Shown: piece by piece, positions 42,522 to 51,122 of the stretch
Position numbering within the stretch: position 1 is the stretch's first letter
Layout: every line of letters begins with the position of its first letter
Source: Ruminococcaceae bacterium UBA5406
GTDB taxonomy: Bacteria > Bacillota > Clostridia > Oscillospirales > Acutalibacteraceae
Length of the DNA stretch: 64,000 nt
Reading direction: 5' to 3'
NCBI GenBank assembly: GCA_002407675.1
Contig: DHNW01000024.1
Span: 1 to 64,000, forward strand
Translations under genes and position numbers: made by a program
The notes under the pieces: generated by a model
Database searches by the model: none
What the model was told of the DNA's origin: nothing
The model's input: only the letters and a program-made list of their open reading frames with translations

Positions 42522-43372
42522 AAGACGCCGCCTATGCAAAAATCAATCTGTCGCTTGACATTACCGGGCGCCGCGCAGACGGATACCACACGCTGCGCAC
42601 GGTGATGCAGAGCATTTCCCTCTGCGACACGGTGACCCTGCTGGAAGGGAACGCAGGGGAAATCGAAGTGACCTGCTCCGGCGGCGCGCCGTGCGGAAAG
42701 GGCAACACCGTCTACCGCGCTGCGGAAGAGTTTTTCCGCAGTACAGGGAAAAAAGGCGGCGTTTCCTTTCGAATTGAGAAACGGATTCCGGCGCAGGCGG
42801 GCCTGGGCGGCGGAAGTGCGGACACCGCCGCCGCCCTGCGCCTTTTAAACCGGCGCTTTCAGGCCGGCCTTTCCGCGGAAAATCTGCGGGATATCGGCTT
42901 TCAGGCAGGAGCGGACGTACCGTTCTGCGTGGAAGGCGGCACTGCCCTGGCCGAAGGGATCGGCGAAAAGCTGACAGTGCTTTCCCCCCTTCCGGAATGC
43001 TGGATTGCCGTCTGCAAACCGCCCGAGGGCATCAGCACCCGAGAAGCGTATGCGGCTTTTGACGCTCGGGGCCGGACGGAAACCGGCAGCGGTTCCACCG
43101 AGCGGCTCCTCGCCGCTCTGAAAATCGGCAGCCTGCCGGCTGCGGCCGCCGGCCTCGGCAACGCATTTGAAGCAGGAAACGTGCCGGAGAGCGTGCGCGC
43201 CATCAAGGCCCGTATGGTTTCGGCCGGCGCGCTGGGAGCCTGCATGACGGGAAGCGGCTCAGCCGTATTCGGCCTGTTCGGCAGGGAAGCGGAAGCACGG
43301 CAGTGCACAGACAGCCTGCGCAGCCTTTTCCCTCAGTCTTTCCTGTGCCGCCCGATCCGAAGTTACGGTTGA
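42518..43372 (+). CDS. ispE: 4-diphosphocytidyl-2-C-methyl-D-erythritol kinase
   Basis: GHMP kinase of the MEP isoprenoid pathway that phosphorylates CDP-methylerythritol. 284 residues. Start AAYAKINLSLDITGRRADGYH is diagnostic, followed by the ATP loop PAQAGLGGGSADTAA (about residue 88) and the C-terminal MTGSGSAVFG. ATG overlaps the aminotransferase stop by four bases, so the two are translationally coupled although the pathways are unrelated. Codon third positions are markedly GC-rich in this stretch compared with the fructose operon. Confidence 0.95.
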   Translation: MKDAAYAKINLSLDITGRRADGYHTLRTVMQSISLCDTVTLLEGNAGEIEVTCSGGAPCGKGNTVYRAAEEFFRSTGKKGGVSFRIEKRIPAQAGLGGGSADTAAALRLLNRRFQAGLSAENLRDIGFQAGADVPFCVEGGTALAEGIGEKLTVLSPLPECWIAVCKPPEGISTREAYAAFDARGRTETGSGSTERLLAALKIGSLPAAAAGLGNAFEAGNVPESVRAIKARMVSAGALGACMTGSGSAVFGLFGREAEARQCTDSLRSLFPQSFLCRPIRSYG

Positions 43373-43397
43373 CATCCGTTTCCGGGCGCTATACTAT
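43369..43397 (+). promoter_or_regulatory. Promoter candidate for the aldolase-VOC gene
   Basis: TTGACA (43369-43374) overlaps the ispE stop; a 17-base spacer leads to TACTAT (43392-43397) in a TATA-rich run. About 100 bases of leader follow before the next gene. Confidence 0.6.
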
Positions 43398-43496
43398 ATA
43401 TATAGGAAGTGTCCGGCACGGGTCAAGAAAGAGCCCGGCCGGCAATTGAATCATGGAAAATGTAAGACTCGGAATAGATAACAGGGAGTGTTATGG

Positions 43497-44495
43497 ATGA
43501 AAACAGTCATGGAACAAATCGCAGAACTGAAAATTGTCCCCGTGGTAAAACTGGAGAAAGCGGATGACGCAGTCCCTCTGGCAAAAGCGCTGATCGACGG
43601 GGGAATCCCCGCGGCGGAAGTCACCTTCCGCACCGCCTGCGCCGGGGAAGCGATTGCGGCGATTTCCAAGAAATTTCCGCAGATGCTTGTGGGCGCCGGT
43701 ACGGTCCTGAGCGTTCAGCAGGCCAAAGCAGCGATTGCCTCCGGAGCGAAATTTATCGTCAGCCCGGGATTCGACGAATCCGTCGTTCGGTTCTGCCAGG
43801 AAAAAGACGTGCCGGTTTTGCCGGGATGCGTCACGGCAACCGAAGTGCAGAAAGCCATTGCCATGGGGCTCAACGTCCTGAAATTCTTCCCGGCCGAAGC
43901 CTCCGGCGGATTGAAAACAATTAAGGCCCTTTCCGCGCCTTTCGGGCAGATCCGCTGGATGCCGACAGGCGGGGTCAACCTGAAGAACCTGACGGAATAC
44001 CTTTCCTTCCCAAAAATCATTGCCTGCGGCGGAAGCTATATGGTGAAAGGTGCCGACATTGAAGCCGGGAACTGGAGCAAAATCACCGATATCTGCCGCC
44101 AAACGATCCAGCTGATCCACCATGCCGGCGAACCGGCGGAAGAAAACAAAAAGTTCGGCTTTGAGATCCTGCACATAGGAATCAATCAGAAAGACGGACA
44201 AGAAGCGGCGAAAAACGCGGATACCCTGAAAAACCTCTTTGGATTTGAAGAAAACGAAACCCCGATGTCCATCTTTTCAAGCCCCCGGATCGAAATCATG
44301 AAAAACAAGGGCGCCGGGGAACACGGCCACGTTGCCGTTGGAACCAATGACGTGGAAGGTGCCAAAAAGTACCTGGAAAGCAAAGGCATCAAATTCAACG
44401 AAAGCTCCGCAGCCTATACGCCGGAAGGAAAGCTGAAGCTGATCTATCTCCAGGACGATATTGCCGGATTTGCATTCCACCTGATCCAGAAATAA
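43497..44495 (+). CDS. KDPG/KHG aldolase fused to a VOC (glyoxalase-like) domain
   Basis: 332-residue two-domain enzyme. Residues 1-210 are a class I aldolase of the Eda type: IVPVVKLEKADDA, EVTFRT, VGAGTVLS, the Schiff-base Lys in GLNVLKFFPAEASGG and the following PTGGV. It would cleave 2-keto-3-deoxy-6-phosphogluconate or 4-hydroxy-2-oxoglutarate to pyruvate. Residues 220-332 read as a VOC-fold domain (FEILHIGINQKDGQEAA, HGHVAVGTNDVEGAKKYLESKG, DDIAGFAFHLIQ). Usual Eda is about 210 residues, so the tail is a true fusion, in one frame with no sign of frameshift. ATG 43497 has GGAG 8 bases ahead. Single-gene transcript ending at a terminator; no KDG kinase is near. Confidence 0.88.
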   Translation: MKTVMEQIAELKIVPVVKLEKADDAVPLAKALIDGGIPAAEVTFRTACAGEAIAAISKKFPQMLVGAGTVLSVQQAKAAIASGAKFIVSPGFDESVVRFCQEKDVPVLPGCVTATEVQKAIAMGLNVLKFFPAEASGGLKTIKALSAPFGQIRWMPTGGVNLKNLTEYLSFPKIIACGGSYMVKGADIEAGNWSKITDICRQTIQLIHHAGEPAEENKKFGFEILHIGINQKDGQEAAKNADTLKNLFGFEENETPMSIFSSPRIEIMKNKGAGEHGHVAVGTNDVEGAKKYLESKGIKFNESSAAYTPEGKLKLIYLQDDIAGFAFHLIQK

Positions 44496-44513
44496 CTGAC
44501 AGAAATATCTTTC

Positions 44514-44542
44514 GCCCCCCTGGTTTTCACCGGGGGGCTTTT
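44514..44542 (+). terminator. Terminator of the aldolase-VOC gene
   Basis: GCCCCCC / GGGGGGC stem with a pyrimidine-rich loop, then TTTTG, 18 bases after the stop. Confidence 0.85.
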
Positions 44543-44601
44543 GATATTGGTGAGAACTGGGCCCGGAAACCGTGGGAGCTGCAGAAGATCGAAGGGCCGG
44601 C

Positions 44602-44631
44602 TTGACAATTCCGGTCCATTTGAATTACAAT
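44602..44631 (+). promoter_or_regulatory. Promoter of the activase-like gene pair
   Basis: TTGACA (44602-44607), 18-base spacer, TACAAT (44626-44631), about 50 bases ahead of the ATG at 44685. Confidence 0.7.
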
Positions 44632-44684
44632 GAATTGATAATATTGGGAAACAAAGGACAACTTCGACGATTGGCAGGTAAAAC

Positions 44685-47579
44685 ATGAAGATTGGATTAG
44701 ATGTCGGTTCAACCACTATAAAATGTGTTGTTACAGATGAAGCCGGCAAAATATTGTATCAGTCCTATGAAAGGCATTTTTCCAAAATCACGGAAAAAAT
44801 GACTGGGCTGCTGGAAAAAGTCAAGAGCAGCGTGGTGCACGGAAACAAAGCGTCCCTGACGGTCTCCGGTTCCGCCGGGATGGGCATCTCGCAGACCTGC
44901 CACCTGCCGTTTGTACAGGAAGTGTACGCAACGCGGATTGCAGTGGGCAAACTGATCCCCGACGCCGACGTCATCATTGAACTCGGCGGAGAGGACGCCA
45001 AGATCCTGTTCCTTTCCGGAGGGATGGAAGTGCGGATGAACGGCTCCTGCGCAGGCGGGACCGGAGCCTTCATTGACCAGATGGCCACACTTCTGAACGT
45101 TTCCCTCGACGAAATGAACCGCCTGGCTGAAAACTACGAAAAGATCTACACCATTGCGTCACGCTGCGGCGTGTTCGCCAAATCGGATGTGCAGCCCCTG
45201 CTGAACCAGGGCGCACGCAAAACCGACATTTCGGCCAGCATTTTTGCCGCCGTGGCCAACCAGACTATTGCGGGGCTGGCGCAGGGGCGGCCGATTGAAG
45301 GAAAAGTCCTGTACCTCGGCGGGCCGCTCACCTTTCTGCCGCAGCTGCGGGCCAGTTTCGACCGCGCGCTGGGCATCACCGGGATCTGCCCGGAAAACTC
45401 GCTCTACTTTGTGGCTTTGGGCGCCGCCTACTGCAGCGCTGAGGAAATCGACCTGGACAAAGCGGTTGAAAATATCCAAAAATACGGTTCGACGGGGAAC
45501 TTTCTCTCAATTCCTCCCCTGTTTGCAAACAAAGAAGAATACAGCGAATTCTGCCGCAGGCACGAGGGGTGCAAAGCGCCCCGCGGCGACATTGAAACCT
45601 ACGAAGGCGGCGCGTATCTCGGCGTGGACGCGGGCTCTACCACCGTCAAGGCCGTCCTGCTGGGGAAGAAAGGGGAAATCCTGAGCTCTTTTTACCGCAG
45701 CAACTCCGGGAACCCCGTCCCCATTGTCAAAGACTACCTGCTGGACTTGTACCGCAAATACCCGAAAATCACCATTGAAAGCAGCGCTGTGACCGGATAC
45801 GGCGAAGAACTGCTGAAAAATGCGTTCGGCATTGATTTCGGCATTGTGGAAACCGTTGCCCATTTTACGGCGGCGAAAAAGTTCCGGCCGAACGTCGATT
45901 TTGTAATCGACATCGGCGGGCAGGATATGAAATGCTTTAAAATCCGCAACGGCGCCATTGACAATATCTTCCTGAACGAAGCCTGCTCCTCGGGGTGCGG
46001 CTCGTTTTTGCAGACATTTGCCAATACTCTCGGCTACAGCATTGAGGATTTTGCCAAACTGGGCCTGTTCGCCAAGCATCCGGTGGATCTGGGGTCGCGC
46101 TGCACGGTTTTTATGAACTCGCAGGTCAAGCAGGCCCAAAAAGACGGGGCCACAACCGCAGACATCAGCGCGGGGCTTTCCGTCAGCGTAGTGAAAAATG
46201 CCATCTACAAGGTGATCCGCGTGCCGAACGCCAAAGAACTCGGCCGGAACATTGTGGTGCAGGGAGGCACGTTCCTGAACGACGCCGTGCTGCGCGTTTT
46301 TGAAAAGGAGCTGGGCGTGGAAGTGACGCGGCCCGACATCTCCGGCCTGATGGGGGCCTACGGCGCCGCGCTTTACGCCATAAAAAAATCGGCGGGAAAA
46401 AGCGGGATTGTCGGCACGGATGAGCTGGAGAATTTTAAGCACGAGGTCAAGGTGACCAACTGCGGCCTGTGCAGCAACCACTGCCGCCTGACCATCAATA
46501 TTTTTGGAGGAAAACGGAGGTTTATCGGCGGGAACCGCTGCGAAAAACCGGTAACCAAACGCTCCGGACAGGCGGAACTGGATATGTACGCCTACAAACT
46601 GGGGCTTCTGCGATCCTACCGCCCGGTAAAGGGGTCCCGCGGGAAAATCGGCATCCCCATGGGCCTGAATATGTACGAACTGCTCCCGTTCTGGCACGCT
46701 TTCTTCACAAGCCTCGGCTTTGAAGTTGTCGTGTCCCCTCTTTCCAGCCGGGAACTGTATGTAAAGGGACAGGCTACGATCCCGTCCGACACAGTCTGCT
46801 TCCCGGCCAAGCTGATGCACGGGCACGTGCAGGCTCTGGTGGACGCCGGAGTAAAAACCATCTTTTACCCCTGCCTTTCCTACAATGTGAACGAACACCT
46901 GGGCGACAACCACTATAACTGTCCGGTCGTCGCTTATTACCCTGAAGTGATCAGTGCCAATATGCGGTGCCTTGACGGCTGCAACTTTATCCACGATTAT
47001 GTGGGCCTGCACCGCAGGCATGATTTCCCGAGAAAATTCGGGGCCGTCCTGCGGCGGAATTTTCCCGACATTACGCAGGAAGAAGTGCGGAAAGCCGCCA
47101 AAGCAGCTTATGCCGCATACGCGGACTACATGGAGAAGATCCGGGCAAAGGGAGACGAAATGATCGCTGAGGCGCGCAAACGCAAAATTCCGATTATCAT
47201 TCTGAGCGGCCGCCCGTACCACCTGGATCCGGAAATTAACCACGGCATCAATAAGCTGATTACCAGCCTGGGAGCGGCCGTAATTTCGGAAGACGTGGTA
47301 AGCTGCAAGGAAAAGCGCTTTCACACGCAGGTGCTGAATCAATGGACATACCATGCCCGGCTGTACGCCGCCGCAAAATACGTGGGCAGTCAGCCGGATA
47401 TGAACCTTGTGCAGCTGGTTTCTTTCGGGTGCGGCGTGGACGCGATTACGACGGACGAAGTGCGGCGGATCCTGGAGGAAAACGGCAAGATTTACACACA
47501 GGTGAAAATCGACGAAATAACCAACCTGGGTGCGGTGAAGATCCGGCTGCGCAGCCTGTTCGCCGCCCTTGAAAAATAG
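44685..47579 (+). CDS. Acyl-CoA dehydratase activase-related protein (two BadF domains + DUF2229)
   Basis: 964-residue protein with two tandem ASKHA ATPase domains of the BadF/HgdC type followed by a DUF2229 region. Each ATPase domain has its phosphate loop (GLDVGSTTIK at residue 3; GVDAGSTTVK at about 315) and cysteines where HgdC binds its bridging [4Fe-4S] cluster (GSCAGGTGAF and SRCGVF; EACSSGCGSF and SRCTVF). DUF2229 (from about 585) starts with a CGLCSNHCRL cysteine motif and contains PSDTVCFPAKLMHGH. HgdC uses ATP to push low-potential electrons into 2-hydroxyacyl-CoA dehydratases. The large fused form is common in Clostridia but its target is not established. The second gene of the pair is its likely partner. 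Confidence 0.9.
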   Translation: MKIGLDVGSTTIKCVVTDEAGKILYQSYERHFSKITEKMTGLLEKVKSSVVHGNKASLTVSGSAGMGISQTCHLPFVQEVYATRIAVGKLIPDADVIIELGGEDAKILFLSGGMEVRMNGSCAGGTGAFIDQMATLLNVSLDEMNRLAENYEKIYTIASRCGVFAKSDVQPLLNQGARKTDISASIFAAVANQTIAGLAQGRPIEGKVLYLGGPLTFLPQLRASFDRALGITGICPENSLYFVALGAAYCSAEEIDLDKAVENIQKYGSTGNFLSIPPLFANKEEYSEFCRRHEGCKAPRGDIETYEGGAYLGVDAGSTTVKAVLLGKKGEILSSFYRSNSGNPVPIVKDYLLDLYRKYPKITIESSAVTGYGEELLKNAFGIDFGIVETVAHFTAAKKFRPNVDFVIDIGGQDMKCFKIRNGAIDNIFLNEACSSGCGSFLQTFANTLGYSIEDFAKLGLFAKHPVDLGSRCTVFMNSQVKQAQKDGATTADISAGLSVSVVKNAIYKVIRVPNAKELGRNIVVQGGTFLNDAVLRVFEKELGVEVTRPDISGLMGAYGAALYAIKKSAGKSGIVGTDELENFKHEVKVTNCGLCSNHCRLTINIFGGKRRFIGGNRCEKPVTKRSGQAELDMYAYKLGLLRSYRPVKGSRGKIGIPMGLNMYELLPFWHAFFTSLGFEVVVSPLSSRELYVKGQATIPSDTVCFPAKLMHGHVQALVDAGVKTIFYPCLSYNVNEHLGDNHYNCPVVAYYPEVISANMRCLDGCNFIHDYVGLHRRHDFPRKFGAVLRRNFPDITQEEVRKAAKAAYAAYADYMEKIRAKGDEMIAEARKRKIPIIILSGRPYHLDPEINHGINKLITSLGAAVISEDVVSCKEKRFHTQVLNQWTYHARLYAAAKYVGSQPDMNLVQLVSFGCGVDAITTDEVRRILEENGKIYTQVKIDEITNLGAVKIRLRSLFAALEK

Positions 47580-47592
47580 AGGTGGAACTAAT

Positions 47593-48882
47593 TTGGCAAA
47601 GCTGAAGTATAATAGAAAAGGGCGGCTGCTGTTTACAAGGGAAATGAAAAAAGACTACACGATCCTCGCCCCGATGATGGCCCCCATCCATTTCCATCTG
47701 ATGATTGACGTCCTGAGGAACTGCGGATACAAATTCGAACTGCTGGATACAAACGGCCCCAATATTGTGCAGGAAGGCCTGAAATACGTTCATAACGACG
47801 CCTGTTACCCCGCCGTGCTGGTGATCGGCCAGTTTATCGACGCGCTGCACTCCGGAAAATACGACGTAAACAAAACGGCCCTGGTGATCACGCAGACCGG
47901 CGGCGGCTGCAGGGCTTCCAACTATATTCATCTGCTGCGCAAAGCCCTGAAAAAGGCCGGGCTGGAACAGGTGCCCGTTATTTCGCTGAATCTTTCATTT
48001 CTGGAACGCGACCCGGGATTCCACGTTACGCTGCCCATGATCCGTAAATTCATTGCAGCCATGGTTTACGGCGACGTGCTGGTGCTGCTGCGCAACCAGA
48101 CGGAAGCCTACGAAACGGAAAAGGGCGAAACTAACCGAAAAGTTGAAAAATGGTCGAAGCACCTGACCAGCCTTTTCAATGCCGGAAAAGGGCTGTCCCT
48201 TACCCAGGTGAAAGAAAACCTGCATGAGATGGTAAAGGATTTTGCTGCCATCCCCATTCAAAAAGTTCCCAAGGTGAAAGTGGGCATCGTAGGCGAAATC
48301 TATGTGAAATACTCCGCCCTCGGCAATAACAACCTGGAGCAGTTCCTGCGGGACCAGGACTGTGAAGTCAACGTACCCGGCCTGATGAACTTCGGGCTGT
48401 TTAAAGTTGACAACCGGCTGGAAGACATTAAGCTGTACGGCGGAAATCCCTTGAAATACTTTTTTGTGAATATTCTGATGAACTACCTTGTACGGATGCA
48501 GAACATTATGATTGAAGCCGTCCGGAGCGAACCGCGCTACCAGCCGCCGGAACCTTACGCCCACACCAAAAGCCTGATTAAAAACGTGATTGGCTACGGC
48601 GATAAAATGGGAGAAGGCTGGCTGCTTACCGCCGAAATGCTGGAACTTTCTGAACAGGGATACGAAAATATCGTCTGCGCTCAGCCGTTCGGCTGCCTCC
48701 CGAACCATATCAGCGGCAAGGGAATGATTCACAGGATCAAGGCCATCGATCCGAAATCCAACATTGTGCCGATCGACTACGACCCGAGTGCTACCCGGGT
48801 AAACCAGGAAAACCGGATTAAACTGATGCTGGCTGTGGCAAGAGAAAAGCTGCAGAAAGAAACCGGAGCCGGCAGCTTTTAA
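47593..48882 (+). CDS. 2-hydroxyacyl-CoA dehydratase-like protein, partner of the activase
   Basis: 429-residue protein related to the dehydratase (HgdA/HgdB, FldBC) fold and to the C-terminal part of the largest activase-type proteins. Visible cysteine-containing blocks are NDACYPAVLVIGQF (about 72), TQTGGGCRASNYIH (about 105) and ENIVCAQPFGCLPNHISGKG (about 365), suited to an Fe-S cluster. TTG start with GAGGTGG 7 bases ahead, 13 bases after the activase stop. Together the two genes look like an ATP-driven reductase/activase unit; no HgdA/HgdB pair or CoA-transferase is present, so a role in 2-hydroxyacid fermentation is not shown. Confidence 0.85.
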   Translation: MAKLKYNRKGRLLFTREMKKDYTILAPMMAPIHFHLMIDVLRNCGYKFELLDTNGPNIVQEGLKYVHNDACYPAVLVIGQFIDALHSGKYDVNKTALVITQTGGGCRASNYIHLLRKALKKAGLEQVPVISLNLSFLERDPGFHVTLPMIRKFIAAMVYGDVLVLLRNQTEAYETEKGETNRKVEKWSKHLTSLFNAGKGLSLTQVKENLHEMVKDFAAIPIQKVPKVKVGIVGEIYVKYSALGNNNLEQFLRDQDCEVNVPGLMNFGLFKVDNRLEDIKLYGGNPLKYFFVNILMNYLVRMQNIMIEAVRSEPRYQPPEPYAHTKSLIKNVIGYGDKMGEGWLLTAEMLELSEQGYENIVCAQPFGCLPNHISGKGMIHRIKAIDPKSNIVPIDYDPSATRVNQENRIKLMLAVAREKLQKETGAGSF

Positions 48883-49023
48883 ATATTGACAAGATGTTGT
48901 CATAAATTTGTCTATTTTACCGTTTTTAACCATTTGCCATAAATCTGCTTGTATTTTTCCCTTTAATGCCATATAATTATATTTGTTCCGAATTAAATAA
49001 AATATTCGTAATGCCGACCAGTA

Positions 49024-49098
49024 AAATAGCAAATCCGATGAAAGTCGTGAGACGCAAAGCCACGGGGCTAAACTGAAAAGCAGGCCAGCCGGTTGCAC
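49024..49098 (+). promoter_or_regulatory. Cyclic di-GMP-I (GEMM) riboswitch
   Basis: The sequence follows the class I c-di-GMP aptamer: GCAAATCC, a GATGAAAGTCGT hairpin with GAAA-type loop, the highly conserved GACGCAAAGCC, a GGGGCTAA internal element, and a second hairpin ending GCCAGCCGGTTGC. The conserved G-binding core GACGCAAAGCC...GCTAA is intact. The aptamer ends at the AGGAGG of the following GTG start, so control is probably at translation initiation; I see no separate terminator stem. It stands ahead of a GGDEF protein, so the product of that enzyme would act on its own mRNA. The stretch 48883-49023 is AT-rich with no certain promoter. Confidence 0.88.
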
Positions 49099-49112
49099 AG
49101 GAGGCGTTCGTT

Positions 49113-50384
49113 GTGAGGGGAAAAGTATTTGGATTAGCGGCAGCAGCCTGTCTGCCACCAGTGATGATCCTTGCCGTTATAACGGATGGATTTCAGAGAT
49201 CGCTGCTCACATTGTCTGATCTGATTTTTCCTGTGGCTGTCCTGATTACAACGTATGCCTTTGTTTGGATAAGGTTTGTCACCGTGCCGGTGGAACAGTT
49301 TATTAAAACAATCAAGCGGGCTATTGACGGTGACTACCGGGCCCGCTTTTCGTGCAGTGACGGCAATTTTGCAATGAAGGAACTTTCTGCCGACTTTAAC
49401 CGCCTGATGAGCTGCGTGGAAAGCCAAACGGAAGAACTGACGAAAAGCAGGCGGCTGCAATGCCAGCTGTATGAAAATGAAAAAGTTTACCGCTCTGCAC
49501 TGGAAATTACCTGCGAAAGGGTTTTGGAAGCTGACCTGACCCATAACCGGATTATCTATGGAAATGCGGCTTATAAACAGACTTTCCCGTTCCTTCACAC
49601 AGCTATGTTCGATGAAATGGTGCGTCTGCTGGCGGAAAAAACCGTTTACGGCGAAGACGCCGAAAAATTCTACGGGACGTTTTCACGAAACAGCCTGCTG
49701 GATTTTTTCCGGAAAGCCGGTTCTTCGGAAGTTATGCTGGAATACCGCCAGAAAACGGCAGACGGAAGGCTCCGCTGGTTGTCTGCAACCGTTGTCCTTC
49801 TGAAAAGCGGTGAAAATTCGGGCTTGAAAATTATTGGGTATGTAAAGGATATTGACGAACGCAAAAAGCGGGATCTCGAACTGCTGAGGCAGTCGCAGAA
49901 AGACGGGCTGACCGGGCTTTACAATAAAACAGAAACCCAGTCACTGGCTGAAGCCTACCTTACAGGCGAAGGCGCCGGAAGACGCCACGCCGTCGTTATG
50001 ATGGATATTGACAACTTTAAGCGGATTAACGATACGTTCGGACACACGCGGGGTGATCAGGCACTGGTAAAGGTCTCACAGGTAATTCAGGAAGCTTTCC
50101 GCTCCACGGATATCGCCGGCCGTGTGGGCGGGGACGAGTTCCTTGTCCTGATGAAGGATGTAGAAGCGGAAAGCGCTCTTTTGGAAAAGCTGAAAACCGT
50201 GCAGCGCCTGTTCCAGAAAATACGCTTAGACGGGGAAACGTCCCCAGTCAGCGGAAGTATCGGTGTCGCTTTGTACCCTGACGACGGAAAGACATATGAA
50301 ACCCTGTATCAAAAAGCGGATGAAGCGCTTTACCGCTCAAAGCGGAATGGAAAAAACCGGTTCAGCCTGTATGGGAAACCATAA
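49113..50384 (+). CDS. Membrane-bound PAS/GGDEF diguanylate cyclase
   Basis: 423-residue protein making cyclic di-GMP from two GTP. Two N-terminal membrane helices (about 3-20 and 33-52) lead to a short HAMP-like helix (TVPVEQFIKTIKRAIDGDY), a PAS-like sensor (about 125-250) and a C-terminal GGDEF domain (about 265-423). The active loop is GRVGGDEFLVLM, intact. RSTD, five residues before GGDEF, is the RxxD inhibitory site, so excess product should inhibit the enzyme. GTG start with AGGAGG 9 bases ahead, at the edge of the c-di-GMP riboswitch. Only an outward-facing loop of about a dozen residues lies between the helices, so the signal is probably membrane-borne or cytoplasmic. Confidence 0.93.
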   Translation: MRGKVFGLAAAACLPPVMILAVITDGFQRSLLTLSDLIFPVAVLITTYAFVWIRFVTVPVEQFIKTIKRAIDGDYRARFSCSDGNFAMKELSADFNRLMSCVESQTEELTKSRRLQCQLYENEKVYRSALEITCERVLEADLTHNRIIYGNAAYKQTFPFLHTAMFDEMVRLLAEKTVYGEDAEKFYGTFSRNSLLDFFRKAGSSEVMLEYRQKTADGRLRWLSATVVLLKSGENSGLKIIGYVKDIDERKKRDLELLRQSQKDGLTGLYNKTETQSLAEAYLTGEGAGRRHAVVMMDIDNFKRINDTFGHTRGDQALVKVSQVIQEAFRSTDIAGRVGGDEFLVLMKDVEAESALLEKLKTVQRLFQKIRLDGETSPVSGSIGVALYPDDGKTYETLYQKADEALYRSKRNGKNRFSLYGKP

Positions 50385-50445
50385 GAAAACACGGAAGCCG
50401 TGGGGTTGATCTGCCTTTCCCATTCCAAAGGAAAAACAGGCTTTT

Positions 50446-50476
50446 GCCGCAGGAGAATATCCTGCGGCTTTTTTTG
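50446..50476 (+). terminator. Terminator of the diguanylate cyclase gene
   Basis: GCCGCAGG / CCTGCGGC perfect 8-bp stem with 7-base loop, then eight Ts, 60 bases after the stop. Confidence 0.92.
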
Positions 50477-50600
50477 TTCGGACACAGAAAAGAAGCGCTT
50501 CCGTTCCCGAAACAATTTTCTTATTCCGCTTGTAGGGCAGCGCTATTCGGATTATAATAATAAAGGAAAAGCGCCCAGAATAAAAGACGGAGGTTTATTT

Positions 50601-51116
50601 ATGAAATATCCGCTGGTAACTATGAAAACCGATCACGGCACGATCCAGATTGAGCTGTATCCCGACGTTGCACCCAACACGGTGAATAATTTTATCTCTC
50701 TTGTAAAAAAAGGGTTTTACAACGGCACGACGTTCCACCGGATCATTCCGAAGTTTATGATTCAGGGCGGAGATCCCAAAGGGAACGGCACGGGAGGACC
50801 CGGCTACTGCATCCGGGGTGAATTTAATTCCAACCACTTCACAAACGACCTGAAACACACACGGGGCATTATCTCCATGGCTCGATCCATTAACCCGAAC
50901 AGCGCCGGCTCCCAGTTTTTCATCATGGTGGATGAAGCGCCCTATCTGGACGGAGAATATGCTGCCTTTGGAAAAGTTATTTCCGGTATGGAAGAAGTGG
51001 ATCGCATTGTGTCTATGCCGCGCGACTACGACGACAAGCCGCTTGAAACACAGAAAATCGTTTCCGTAACAGTTGATACATTCGGAGAAAATTACAAAGA
51101 ACCCAAGAAAGGTTAA
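50601..51116 (+). CDS. Cyclophilin-type peptidyl-prolyl cis-trans isomerase
   Basis: 171-residue cytoplasmic cyclophilin speeding proline isomerisation. Catalytic Arg and neighbours in FHRIIPKFMIQGGDPKGNGTGGPGY, then GIISMARSINPNSAGSQFFIM and the closing YAAFGKVISGMEEVD. No signal peptide. ATG 50601 has GACGGAGG 8 bases ahead; longer in-frame starts reach back into the terminator and are rejected. Six bases separate it from the ABC transporter gene. Confidence 0.95.
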   Translation: MKYPLVTMKTDHGTIQIELYPDVAPNTVNNFISLVKKGFYNGTTFHRIIPKFMIQGGDPKGNGTGGPGYCIRGEFNSNHFTNDLKHTRGIISMARSINPNSAGSQFFIMVDEAPYLDGEYAAFGKVISGMEEVDRIVSMPRDYDDKPLETQKIVSVTVDTFGENYKEPKKG

Positions 51117-51122
51117 AACTGC

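Noticed and set aside
45507..47354. Open frame of 615 codons on the minus strand
   Set aside because: It lies wholly antisense to the activase-like gene, whose domains and cysteine motifs are unambiguous; the frame is open because of GC-rich third positions and encodes no recognisable motif.
47995..49158. Open frame of 387 codons on the minus strand
   Set aside because: Antisense to the dehydratase-like gene and runs through the c-di-GMP riboswitch; no recognisable motif in the translation.
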